This document shows, in pieces, positions 16,277 through 23,754 of a stretch of DNA of 64,000 bases. A program made the position numbers and the translations under genes. Source of the stretch: SIG603 sp964370775 (GTDB taxonomy: Bacteria; Bacillota; Clostridia; Oscillospirales; Acutalibacteraceae); NCBI GenBank assembly GCA_964370775.1, contig CAYJKT010000006.1:1-64000 (forward strand), read 5' to 3'. Within the stretch, counting starts at the first letter, position 1. Each line of letters starts with the position of its first letter. Below the pieces are notes generated by a model. It did not search any database and was not told the DNA's origin. It saw only the letters and a list, made by a program, of their open reading frames with translations.

Positions 16277-17245
16277 TTAGTTAGAAAGTATTTTAGATAC
16301 TCTATATAGGTTTTCGTCGAAAACATTAGGCTCGTCAAGAGCTTTAGTAATATCTCTGTCATCAACTGTGCCTTTTTTCCAAATAACAACACGGTTGCTT
16401 TTGCCTTGTCTTAGTAAGTCAACAGCATGATGACCCATAATGCTACCTAAGAATCTGTCTCTTAAAGTAGGTGAACCACCTCTTTGAACATGACCTAAGA
16501 TTGTAGCACGAGTTTCGATACCAGTGCCTGCCTCGATGATTTTCGCAATTTTCTCTGTACCACCAACGCCCTCAGCAACAACAACGATAAAGTGACGTTT
16601 GCCTGTTTCTTGAGAACTTTTGATACGATCAATAACATCTATTTGAATGTCGAATGGAGTTTCTGGCACAAGAGTAGCTATAGCACCTGTTGCGATACCT
16701 GTGTATAAAGCAATATCACCACAGTGTCTGCCCATAACTTCAACAACACTACATCTGTCATGGCTTTCAGAAGTATCACGTAGTCTGTCTATCATTTCCA
16801 TAGCTGTGTTTAAAGCAGTGTCAAATCCGATAGTATACTCTGAAGAAGCTATATCGTTGTCAATAGTTCCTGGAACACCAATACAAGGAATACCTGCATT
16901 TGTTAAGTCTCTAGCGCCTCTAAAAGAACCGTCACCACCGATAACTACAACACCTGTAATTCCATTTTTACGGCAATTGTCAGCAGCTTTTTGAACTCCT
17001 TCTACAGAGTTAAACTCTGGACTTCTTGCTGTATATAAGAAAGTTCCTCCAGATTGAATGGTATCTGATACGCTACGGATATCTAGTGGGATTAAATCGT
17101 TATTTAATAAGCCATTGTATCCTCTTTTTACTCCGTAAACTTCCATTCCGTAAGCGATAGCACTTCTAACTACGCCTCTAACAGCAGAATTCATTCCTGG
17201 TGCGTCGCCACCACTGGTCAAAACTGCAATTTTTCCTTTGCTCAT
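16277..17245 (-). CDS. pfkA: ATP-dependent 6-phosphofructokinase
   Basis: The key glycolytic enzyme converting fructose 6-phosphate to fructose 1,6-bisphosphate; 322 residues, the normal bacterial length. It shows SGGDAPGMNSAVRG at 11-24, the ATP loop GGDGSFRGA (103-111), PGTIDND (125-131) with catalytic Asp129, and MGRHCGDIALYTG, which binds fructose 6-phosphate. The glycine after GGD in the ATP loop indicates ATP rather than pyrophosphate as donor. I start at the ATG at 17245 because the upstream in-frame ATG overlaps the TTGGAGGAAT ribosome-binding site. In many Firmicutes pyk follows pfkA, but here a fucosidase does, so the gene appears monocistronic. Confidence 0.95.
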   Translation of the reverse strand: MSKGKIAVLTSGGDAPGMNSAVRGVVRSAIAYGMEVYGVKRGYNGLLNNDLIPLDIRSVSDTIQSGGTFLYTARSPEFNSVEGVQKAADNCRKNGITGVVVIGGDGSFRGARDLTNAGIPCIGVPGTIDNDIASSEYTIGFDTALNTAMEMIDRLRDTSESHDRCSVVEVMGRHCGDIALYTGIATGAIATLVPETPFDIQIDVIDRIKSSQETGKRHFIVVVAEGVGGTEKIAKIIEAGTGIETRATILGHVQRGGSPTLRDRFLGSIMGHHAVDLLRQGKSNRVVIWKKGTVDDRDITKALDEPNVFDENLYRVSKILSN

Positions 17246-17319
17246 AGGTAATTCCTCCAACATTTATATATGAGTTTTTTTGTTTCATTTCATGGAAAAG
17301 CATATTCCCACATGCTATT

Positions 17320-17348
17320 ATTATAAACCACATTAAATCGATAATCAA
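17320..17348 (-). promoter_or_regulatory. pfkA promoter
   Basis: On the minus strand TTGATT (plus 17343-17348), a 17-bp spacer and TATAAT (plus 17320-17325) make a good sigma-A promoter about 75 bp upstream of the pfkA start. Confidence 0.65.
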
Positions 17349-17488
17349 GTATTTTTATAAATTTAGTATTAAAAGTAGAATTTATTGTTACTTTGTTAAA
17401 ATAAAGCAGTAAAAATATGTGATATAAAGCAATATGTCACTATGTAATAGATTAGATAACAATATATAAAAGTTTAACTGTTACATAA

Positions 17489-17525
17489 TATTGGTGTCGA
17501 GTGTCACATATAACTGACACCAATA
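17489..17525. promoter_or_regulatory. Inverted repeat in the pfkA / glycosyltransferase gap
   Basis: TATTGGTGTC (17489-17498) and GACACCAATA (17516-17525) are perfect 10-bp inverted repeats separated by 17 nt, with another GTGTCACA in the loop. There is no T-run, so it is more likely a protein-binding site or RNA hairpin than a terminator. It lies about 30 bp upstream of the glycosyltransferase promoter. The rest of the 382-bp gap is AT-rich and shows nothing else clear. Confidence 0.4.
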
Positions 17526-17556
17526 AGGAACTGTAGAATAAATTAGTATAATTCTA

Positions 17557-17585
17557 TTGAAATTGACATATTTTTATGTTATAAT
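17557..17585 (+). promoter_or_regulatory. Promoter of the glycosyltransferase gene
   Basis: TTGAAA (17557-17562), a 17-bp spacer and TATAAT (17580-17585) lie about 40 bp before the start codon. Confidence 0.65.
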
Positions 17586-17627
17586 TAAAAAGCTATAGAC
17601 CATATTATTTTTGAAAGGATTATGAGT

Positions 17628-18629
17628 ATGCATAAGATAAGCGTGATAATACCTATTTATAATGTAGAAAAATATTTACATAAATGCGTAGACAGTGTCA
17701 TTAATCAAACGTATACAGATTTAGAAATAATCCTTGTAGATGATGGATCTCCTGATAATTGCCCTGCGATTTGTGATGAATATGCAAAAAAAGATAATCG
17801 TATTGTTGTTGTTCATAAACAAAATGGTGGTTTATCTGATGCGAGAAATAAGGGTATAGAGGTAAGTACAGGTAACTATATTACATTTTTGGATAGTGAT
17901 GACTATTTAGAACTTGACGCACTCGAAATTTTCCATTCGAGAATGATTAAAGATGGTTCAGATTTAGCAGTTGCTAGCGTGTTTTGTATAGATGAGTTAG
18001 GAAATGGCATAGCATCAATTAATGATAGTATCCCAATTAAAGATGAAGTGATTACTGGCGATGCTGGGCTTAATAATCTATTAATCGAAAAATATTGGTA
18101 TTATGTAATAGCATGTAGTAAATTATATAAACGTGAACTTTTTAACGATTTATCTTTTGTAAAAGGTAAGCTTCATGAAGATGAATTTATGGTGCATAAA
18201 ATATTTCATAAATGCAAAAAAATATCATGTATTCAAAAACCATTATACATGTATTTGCAAAGAAGTGCTAGCATAACAAACACAAACTATTCTATAAACA
18301 GGCTAGATTCTGTAGAAGCTTTTCTTGACAGATATTGGTTTTTTGTATCTATTAATAAAAAGACAGAAGCCGCTATGTTGTTAAGCACAACTTGCGAATT
18401 TATGCGTAAAGGGTATGACAGATTAGATTTTAGTGACCCAAAAGTAAAAGAAAGATTTTATAGTCTTAATGACGAAATTAAAAAGGCATATAAAAATACT
18501 TTCCATGTTAAGATAGGTATAAAGAAGCGTATTGTTTTAACTATGTATAATTTTTCAATTCCTTTATACGCAAAATTGAGAAGAAACGAAAGTAATTCGT
18601 TAATTAAATATATTAAGAGTTTAAAATAA
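17628..18629 (+). CDS. Family 2 glycosyltransferase
   Basis: A 333-residue cytoplasmic or membrane-associated GT-A glycosyltransferase. The N-terminal Rossmann-like half carries IIPIYNVEKYLHKCVDS, the nucleotide-binding LVDDGSPDN (Asp38-Asp39) and the metal-binding FLDSDDYL (DSDD at 89-92). HKQNGGLSDARNKG is a conserved family-2 segment. The C-terminal part is basic and lacks clear membrane helices. Such enzymes add sugars to capsular polysaccharide, teichoic acid or glycolipid; donor and acceptor cannot be read. The ATG at 17628 lies eight nt after AAAGGA, whereas the one at 17622 is too close. It is a single gene closed by a strong terminator. Confidence 0.88.
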   Translation: MHKISVIIPIYNVEKYLHKCVDSVINQTYTDLEIILVDDGSPDNCPAICDEYAKKDNRIVVVHKQNGGLSDARNKGIEVSTGNYITFLDSDDYLELDALEIFHSRMIKDGSDLAVASVFCIDELGNGIASINDSIPIKDEVITGDAGLNNLLIEKYWYYVIACSKLYKRELFNDLSFVKGKLHEDEFMVHKIFHKCKKISCIQKPLYMYLQRSASITNTNYSINRLDSVEAFLDRYWFFVSINKKTEAAMLLSTTCEFMRKGYDRLDFSDPKVKERFYSLNDEIKKAYKNTFHVKIGIKKRIVLTMYNFSIPLYAKLRRNESNSLIKYIKSLK

Positions 18630-18634
18630 ACAGT

Positions 18635-18667
18635 TGGATGTGTATTAATTATCACATCCAATTTTTA
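18635..18667 (+). terminator. Rho-independent terminator after the glycosyltransferase
   Basis: TTGGATGTG and CACATCCAA form a 9-bp stem with a 10-nt loop followed directly by five T. Confidence 0.88.
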
Positions 18668-18737
18668 ATGCCTAAATTGTATGAGTATATATAAATGTTT
18701 TCATAGTCGTATTTTGAATAATTCATATATTATTTGT

Positions 18738-18766
18738 TTGATTTTTGTATTTTTAGGGTGTATAAT
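18738..18766 (+). promoter_or_regulatory. Promoter of the MFS gene
   Basis: TTGATT (18738-18743), a 17-bp spacer and TATAAT (18761-18766) precede the GTG start by about 30 bp. Confidence 0.65.
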
Positions 18767-18799
18767 ATACACTGTTATAAATTTTTATGAGGTGTGCGT

Positions 18800-20032
18800 G
18801 TGAATATTAAAAACGCTGTCGGACGGTTTACCGACAAAAACAATAGAGTAATCACAATTTATCTTGTGGCTGTCTCTTTTATTGCTCTTGCCTGTGGTTT
18901 TAGTGACCATATTCTTGCTAACTATTTTAAAGATGCCTACAATGCGACTGCTGCTCAACGTGGGTTTATCGAAATTCCTCGTGAGTTCCCTGGCGTTATC
19001 ACTGTTCTTGTTATGGCACTTGTTGCTAGACTTGGCGACATTAGAATAGCTGCTCTTGCGCAAGCTGTTGCAATGGTCGGTATATTAACGCTAGCGTTTT
19101 GGACACCTAGTTTTTACACAATGACAGCAGTGCTATTTGTGTTCTCTATGGGTATTCACTTGTATTTACCTTTACAAGATAGCCTTGCTGTGTCGATTTT
19201 TTCAAGAGAAAAAGAGGGTAACCTCGGCAAGCATATTGGTAACTCAAAAGCTATATACACTGCGTTTGCGCTGGTTGCGTACCTAGTTGTTTTCATTGGA
19301 TTTAGATATGAAGTGTTCTCTTTTACATCAAACATTATTTGGATATACGTATTATCTGGTATATGTTTTGCGATAGCAGCGGTGCTTTTAATGTATTTAC
19401 ACAAAGAAATTTCATCTACCATAGTATCTCCACCAAAAATAATTATTAGAAAAGAATACACATTATATTATCTTTTGGCGATACTACACGGAGTTCAAAA
19501 GCAAACTTTCATAGTTTTTGCACCGTGGGTTATTATCGAAATACTCGGCGAGGGTGCTGATACTATATCCATGCTTTTAATCATAAGCTCTATTCTTGGA
19601 ATTTTCTTCATGTCTTTCCTTGGTAAATGCTTGGATAAATTCGGAATTAGAAAAATGCTTTATGCTGATGCATGGTCGTTCATTATTGTATACTTACTGT
19701 TTGCGTTCATTGTTTACAACTTATATGTAGGAAATTATGCGACTTCTGGTATTGCAGCCATTGCTACTTTTGCAATTTATGTGCTAGATAGAATGTCTAG
19801 CCAAATGGGTTTTATACGTGTTGTTTACTTGAATAATATAGCAAAAGACAAGAGCGAGGTTATGCCTACTGTGTCCTTTGGTATGTCGTTAGATCATGTG
19901 GTTGCTATCACTTGTTCGTACATAAGTGGTATTGTTTGGGAGTCTTTTGGCCCTCATATCATCTTTATTTTTGCAGCGTCTCTGTCTCTTGTGAATTTGG
20001 CAGTTGCAAAGTTTGCTAAAATTAATGAATAA
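18800..20032 (+). CDS. Major facilitator superfamily transporter
   Basis: A 410-residue integral membrane protein with about twelve hydrophobic helices and a central cytoplasmic loop (HKEISSTIVSPPKIIIRKE), the normal MFS plan. It lacks the hallmark drug-efflux motif in clear form; MALVARLGDIRIAALAQ in the second to third helix region is the closest match to motif A. DRMSSQMGFIRVVYLNN in the C-terminal half is distinctive, but I do not recognise the subfamily. Three GTG codons cluster at the start; I chose the one at 18800 because GAGG lies seven nt upstream. It is monocistronic, between two terminators. The substrate is unknown. Confidence 0.8.
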   Translation: MNIKNAVGRFTDKNNRVITIYLVAVSFIALACGFSDHILANYFKDAYNATAAQRGFIEIPREFPGVITVLVMALVARLGDIRIAALAQAVAMVGILTLAFWTPSFYTMTAVLFVFSMGIHLYLPLQDSLAVSIFSREKEGNLGKHIGNSKAIYTAFALVAYLVVFIGFRYEVFSFTSNIIWIYVLSGICFAIAAVLLMYLHKEISSTIVSPPKIIIRKEYTLYYLLAILHGVQKQTFIVFAPWVIIEILGEGADTISMLLIISSILGIFFMSFLGKCLDKFGIRKMLYADAWSFIIVYLLFAFIVYNLYVGNYATSGIAAIATFAIYVLDRMSSQMGFIRVVYLNNIAKDKSEVMPTVSFGMSLDHVVAITCSYISGIVWESFGPHIIFIFAASLSLVNLAVAKFAKINE

Positions 20033-20045
20033 AATCTCTATGAAT

Positions 20046-20079
20046 AGGAAGAGCCACTCCATTACGGAGTGGCTTTCCT
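20046..20079. terminator. Bidirectional terminator between convergent genes
   Basis: AGCCACTCC and GGAGTGGCT form a 9-bp stem extended by AGGAA/TTCCT across a one-base bulge. It sits between the MFS gene and the first M23 hydrolase gene, which converge. Confidence 0.8.
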
Positions 20080-20107
20080 AATATATGAAAAAGACTAGCG
20101 GTAAACT

Positions 20108-21340
20108 CTATACTAAATATGGGTAAGGGTCAACAGCTGAACCATTTAACAGTACTTCATAATGCAAATGGTTACCAGTACTATTACCTGTGCTACCGAT
20201 ATAACCTATAACTTGTCCTTTAGAAACGTATTCGCCTGATACAACAGCATACGAACTCATGTGAGCATATCTTGTTGAGTAAGTATCGTTATGATACACA
20301 ACAACTTGGTTGCCGTAACCACCGTACCATTCAGCAGAGATAACTTTTCCGTCCTCTGTTGCAACAATTGGAACACCGTAGTTAGCACCTATATCCATTC
20401 CGTAGTGAGTACTTCCCCACCTTGGGCCGTAGTGGCTTGTGATATAGTTAGTTCCCCAACCAGGTACTGGCCAACATGGGTCAAACCCAGTAGCTAAGTC
20501 ACCTGTGTTAGAGCCTGCTTCCGGTGCACCGTCTGGGTCTGGTTGAGTGCTTGGTGTGCCTGATGTAGACTCTTGAGCAGCTTTTTCAGCAGCTATTAAT
20601 TCTTCAAGAATAACACGCATTTCTTCTTCTGCTTGTGTTAGTTCTTCTTGTTCTTGCTCTATTTCAGCTTGTTTGCTTTCTAACTGAGCAATTACATCTC
20701 TATTTTCGTCATACAAGTCTTGTAATGCTGCTTGGTCAACTTCAAGTTGAGTTTTATCATTTGCTACTTCTTCTTTTTGTTGTTGAAGCTCATTTCTATC
20801 TTCTTCTGTAGCTTCAATAAAACCTTCAATCTCTGCCATTAACTGAGCATCATACTCGCCAATTAACTGAATAGCTTCTCTTTTTAAAGCGAAGTCATAA
20901 AGGCTTGTAGAGTTCAGTAGAATTTCTAACGTTCCAACACTACCTGTCTCGTAAAGAGAAAGAAGTCTCTCTTTTAATAGGTCATAAGTATCTTCATACT
21001 CTTTTTCTGACTCTGCGATTTTATTTTCCAAAACCGCAATACTATCATTAAGTGTGTTTATATTTGCAATTGCTAGATCTATTGTCTCTTTTGTTAGAAC
21101 AATTTTTTCATCTAATACTGCTGAATATTCTTCTAATTTATCTTCTTCTGCTGCAAGACTAGCTAGCTCTGCATCTAATGCTTCTTGTTGTGCCTGAATT
21201 TCTGCACGTTCTGCTTCTACACTTTCTATTGTGTTTGCTGATACCACTGTAGAAGATGTCATAAACAATACAGAGAACATAACACACAACGCTTTTTTTA
21301 CTTTTAGTTTAGTTTTTCTGTTTAAGTTTAGATTTGGCAT
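20108..21340 (-). CDS. Secreted coiled-coil M23 peptidoglycan endopeptidase, paralogue A
   Basis: A 410-residue exported cell-wall hydrolase. Residues 1-35 form a signal peptide (basic start, hydrophobic core, cleavage near VVSAN). Residues about 37-255 are a long glutamate- and glutamine-rich coiled coil like that of CwlO, EnvC and PcsB. A Ser/Pro/Gly linker follows. The C-terminal LytM/M23 domain has THYGMDIG (zinc ligands His312, Asp316), RYAHMS (His360) and NHLHYEV (His391, His393), all intact, so it should cut peptide cross-bridges. The coiled coil implies control by a membrane partner such as FtsEX, though none is in the window. It is nearly identical in architecture and length to the neighbour at 21611-22843, and both have the same promoter design. 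Confidence 0.9.
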   Translation of the reverse strand: MPNLNLNRKTKLKVKKALCVMFSVLFMTSSTVVSANTIESVEAERAEIQAQQEALDAELASLAAEEDKLEEYSAVLDEKIVLTKETIDLAIANINTLNDSIAVLENKIAESEKEYEDTYDLLKERLLSLYETGSVGTLEILLNSTSLYDFALKREAIQLIGEYDAQLMAEIEGFIEATEEDRNELQQQKEEVANDKTQLEVDQAALQDLYDENRDVIAQLESKQAEIEQEQEELTQAEEEMRVILEELIAAEKAAQESTSGTPSTQPDPDGAPEAGSNTGDLATGFDPCWPVPGWGTNYITSHYGPRWGSTHYGMDIGANYGVPIVATEDGKVISAEWYGGYGNQVVVYHNDTYSTRYAHMSSYAVVSGEYVSKGQVIGYIGSTGNSTGNHLHYEVLLNGSAVDPYPYLV

Positions 21341-21378
21341 AAAACCTCCTAATAATATTTAGTTACACTATGCTATTA

Positions 21379-21419
21379 ATTATAACACCCTTGTAACTAG
21401 TTGTAAAGGCTTTTGTAAT
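21379..21419 (-). promoter_or_regulatory. Promoter of M23 paralogue A with WalR-like half-sites
   Basis: On the minus strand TTTACA, a 17-bp spacer and TATAAT (plus 21379-21384) form the promoter. On the plus strand TGTAAC (21392-21397), TGTAAA (21402-21407) and TGTAAT (21414-21419) are phased about one helical turn apart across the -35 region. They resemble the TGTAAT half-sites of the essential WalR regulator of wall hydrolases in Firmicutes, although spacing differs by one base from the usual N5. Confidence 0.55.
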
Positions 21420-21559
21420 TAATTTGTTATTAACGCTATATATAGTTTACAATTTACAATATTATTACAATATATTGTTTTTTTAAGTTTTATGTTCAAC
21501 TTATTTATTTTGTCGAATATTCTATAAAAACAATATATTTTGATTTAGTTCAAAAATAA

Positions 21560-21585
21560 AAAAGGTAGTATCTCTACTACCTTTT
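21560..21585 (-). terminator. Rho-independent terminator of M23 paralogue B
   Basis: AAAAGGTAGTA and TACTACCTTTT form a perfect 11-bp stem with a 4-nt loop. On the minus strand it is followed by a T-run, 25 bp after the gene's stop. Confidence 0.88.
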
Positions 21586-21610
21586 ACAAATATGTTACTA
21601 TTGTTAAAAA

Positions 21611-22843
21611 CTATACTAAATATGGGTAAGGGTCAACAGCTGAACCATTTAACAGTACTTCGTAATGCAAGTGGTTACCAGTACTGTTACCAGTACTACC
21701 AATATAACCTATAACCTGTCCTTTTGAAACATACTCGCCATACGCAACTGCATAAGAACTCATGTGCGCGTATCTTGTTGAATAAGTGTCGTTATGATAC
21801 ACAACTACTTGGTTACCGTAACCACCGTACCATTCAGCAGATATGATTTTTCCGTCTTCTGTCGCAACAATTGGAACACCATAGTTAGCGCCTATATCCA
21901 TTCCGTAGTGAGTTCTACCCCATCTAGGACCGTAATGGCTTGTTATGTAGTTAGTTCCCCAACCTGGTACTGGCCAGCATGGGTCAAAACCTGATGCTAA
22001 ACTTCCTGTGTTAGAACCTGCGCCCGGTGCACCATCTGGGTCTGGTTGTGTGCTTGGTGTACCCGATGTAGCTAGTTGGTTAGCTTTTTCTTCTTCAATA
22101 AGCTTCTCAAGAATAACACGCATTTCTTCTTCTGCTTGTGCTAGTTCTTGTTGTTCTTGTTCGATTTCAGCTTGCTTGCTGTCTAACTGAGCTATTATAT
22201 CTCTGTTTTCGTCGTACAAACCTTGTAAGTCGCCTTGTTGTACTTCTAGCTGAGTTTTATCATTTGCTACTTCTTCTTTTTGACTCTCTAGTTCAGTTCT
22301 GTCATCTTTTGTAGCATCTATAAACCCTTGTATTTCGTCCATTAACTGAGCATCATACTCGCCAATTAACTGGATAGCTTCTCTTTTTAAAGCGAAGTCA
22401 TATAAGCTACTGGAGTTTAGCAAAATCTCTAAAGTTCCAACACTGCCTGTCTCATAAAGAGATAGTAGTCTTTCTTTTAGCAAGTCATAAGTATCTTCAT
22501 ATTCTTTTTCGGACTCTGCAATTTTGTCCTCTAACACACCGATACTATCGTTTAATTTGTTGATGTTTTCAATAGCTAGGTCTATTGTTTGCTTTGTAAG
22601 AGCTATTTTCTCGTCTAAAAGTTCAGAGTATTCTTCAAGCTTGTCCTCTTCTGCTGCAAGATCTGCAAGTTCTGCGTCTAGTGCCTCTTGCTGTGCTTGG
22701 ATTTCTTCACGCTCTGCCTCAACGCTATCTATTGTGTTTGCAGAAACAACAACAGAAGATGTCATAAACAATATCGAGAACATAACACACAGGGATTTTT
22801 TTATACTTAGTTTAGTTTTTCTGTTAAATCTTAAATTCTTCAT
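21611..22843 (-). CDS. Secreted coiled-coil M23 peptidoglycan endopeptidase, paralogue B
   Basis: This 410-residue protein aligns with paralogue A along its whole length without gaps. It has the same signal peptide (FMTSSVVVSAN), the same coiled-coil stalk (about 37-255) and the same catalytic domain with RTHYGMDIG and NHLHYEV, so all zinc ligands are kept. Differences are concentrated in the coiled coil, for example EREEIQ for ERAEIQ, and in the linker. The pair is a recent tandem duplication that included the promoter, because the upstream regions also match. Each copy is separately transcribed, as a terminator lies between them. They may differ in activator partner or provide dosage. Confidence 0.9.
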   Translation of the reverse strand: MKNLRFNRKTKLSIKKSLCVMFSILFMTSSVVVSANTIDSVEAEREEIQAQQEALDAELADLAAEEDKLEEYSELLDEKIALTKQTIDLAIENINKLNDSIGVLEDKIAESEKEYEDTYDLLKERLLSLYETGSVGTLEILLNSSSLYDFALKREAIQLIGEYDAQLMDEIQGFIDATKDDRTELESQKEEVANDKTQLEVQQGDLQGLYDENRDIIAQLDSKQAEIEQEQQELAQAEEEMRVILEKLIEEEKANQLATSGTPSTQPDPDGAPGAGSNTGSLASGFDPCWPVPGWGTNYITSHYGPRWGRTHYGMDIGANYGVPIVATEDGKIISAEWYGGYGNQVVVYHNDTYSTRYAHMSSYAVAYGEYVSKGQVIGYIGSTGNSTGNHLHYEVLLNGSAVDPYPYLV

Positions 22844-22879
22844 AAAACCTCCTAATTAAATTCGTTATTCGTCTTGCTA

Positions 22880-22920
22880 ATTATAACATCTTTGTAACTG
22901 TTTGTAAAGAGTTTTGTAAT
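22880..22920 (-). promoter_or_regulatory. Promoter of M23 paralogue B with WalR-like half-sites
   Basis: It has the same layout as upstream of paralogue A: minus-strand TTTACA, a 17-bp spacer and TATAAT (plus 22880-22885). Plus-strand TGTAAC (22893-22898), TGTAAA (22903-22908) and TGTAAT (22915-22920) show identical 10- and 12-bp phasing. Confidence 0.55.
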
Positions 22921-23036
22921 AATTTTATTTATGCACATTATTTAGTGGTTTTGTGATTACGACTTCTATATATAGAGCACGGTAAGGAAACTGGTATTGC
23001 ATTAAAGTGAATTTACACAAAAAAACTATGCTTTAG

Positions 23037-23183
23037 GTAGGAGCGAGCTGTGCTCGTCCGAAAGCATAGGTTTTTTGTAAACTCAATATATATAATTAAT
23101 TTTTATATTTTAGAACTATATTAAATCGAAAATTATTATAATTCGTACATTAGGTCTTACGGACGAGCACAGCTCGCCCCTAC
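23037..23183. mobile_element. 147-bp MITE-like element with palindromic ends
   Basis: The ends start GTAGGAGCGAGC and finish GCTCGCCCCTAC and are inverted repeats over about 23 bp; each folds on itself around GCTGTGC or GCACAGC. The left end is embedded in a second stem (CTATGCTTT/AAAGCATAG, followed by six T). The element occupies most of the 409-bp gap between the lipoprotein and paralogue B. Nothing coding is seen in the gap. Confidence 0.75.
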
Positions 23184-23252
23184 ATTATTTTTGTTAAACT
23201 GTATAATTAAACTATTATTTATCTAAATGCGACAACTCACTTGAAAATTATG

Positions 23253-23741
23253 TTACGCTTGTAAAACTTCTATCATACTTACTGCTCCGTCTTCTAAAGT
23301 GAAGTCAGTACTTACTCCGTCTGTTTCATAACTTAACATCATGTCGCTTTCAAAACTTGGTTCGCCATAAATTTCTTTAACCTCGTCAGCAGTCATGCCA
23401 ACTTTAGCGCCCTCGTTTGTTTGGTATGCATCAGATACTATCTCCACTATATAAAGAGTGTTTTCTTCTCCGTTTTTATAAACAAACAGAGTTAGACCGT
23501 CATATTTATATAAAGTATCTTCGCCGTCGAATTGGCAGCTAGGAGCAGTAAGTGTCTCTATTGGCTCGCCTATAGCACTGATAGTATCATCTTTTACGTC
23601 CATACCCATGGTTAATACTTGGCTGTTAATTGTAACATCTCCTGAAGTAGTGCTTCCACTTTCTGTAGTCTCGCTAGAGCATGCTACCATAGATATTCCT
23701 AAAATTACTGCACTTATAATTGTAATGATTTTTCTTTTCAT
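23253..23741 (-). CDS. Small lipoprotein with SmpA-like repeat
   Basis: A 162-residue exported lipoprotein: basic start, hydrophobic core and lipobox SMVAC with Cys21 as the predicted lipidation site, then a Ser/Thr/Glu-rich spacer. The mature part holds one segment, VGMTADEVKEIYGEP, like the GMT..EV...GxP pattern of SmpA/BamE and beta-lactamase-inhibitor-like folds, and an earlier related segment (LTMGMDVKDDTISAIGEP), suggesting a two-repeat fold. It is the last gene of the envelope operon, 13 bp after the DHHW gene, and probably helps that machinery on the outer face of the membrane. I do not recognise a named family. Confidence 0.75.
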   Translation of the reverse strand: MKRKIITIISAVILGISMVACSSETTESGSTTSGDVTINSQVLTMGMDVKDDTISAIGEPIETLTAPSCQFDGEDTLYKYDGLTLFVYKNGEENTLYIVEIVSDAYQTNEGAKVGMTADEVKEIYGEPSFESDMMLSYETDGVSTDFTLEDGAVSMIEVLQA

Positions 23742-23754
23742 TTCCTTAATCCTT

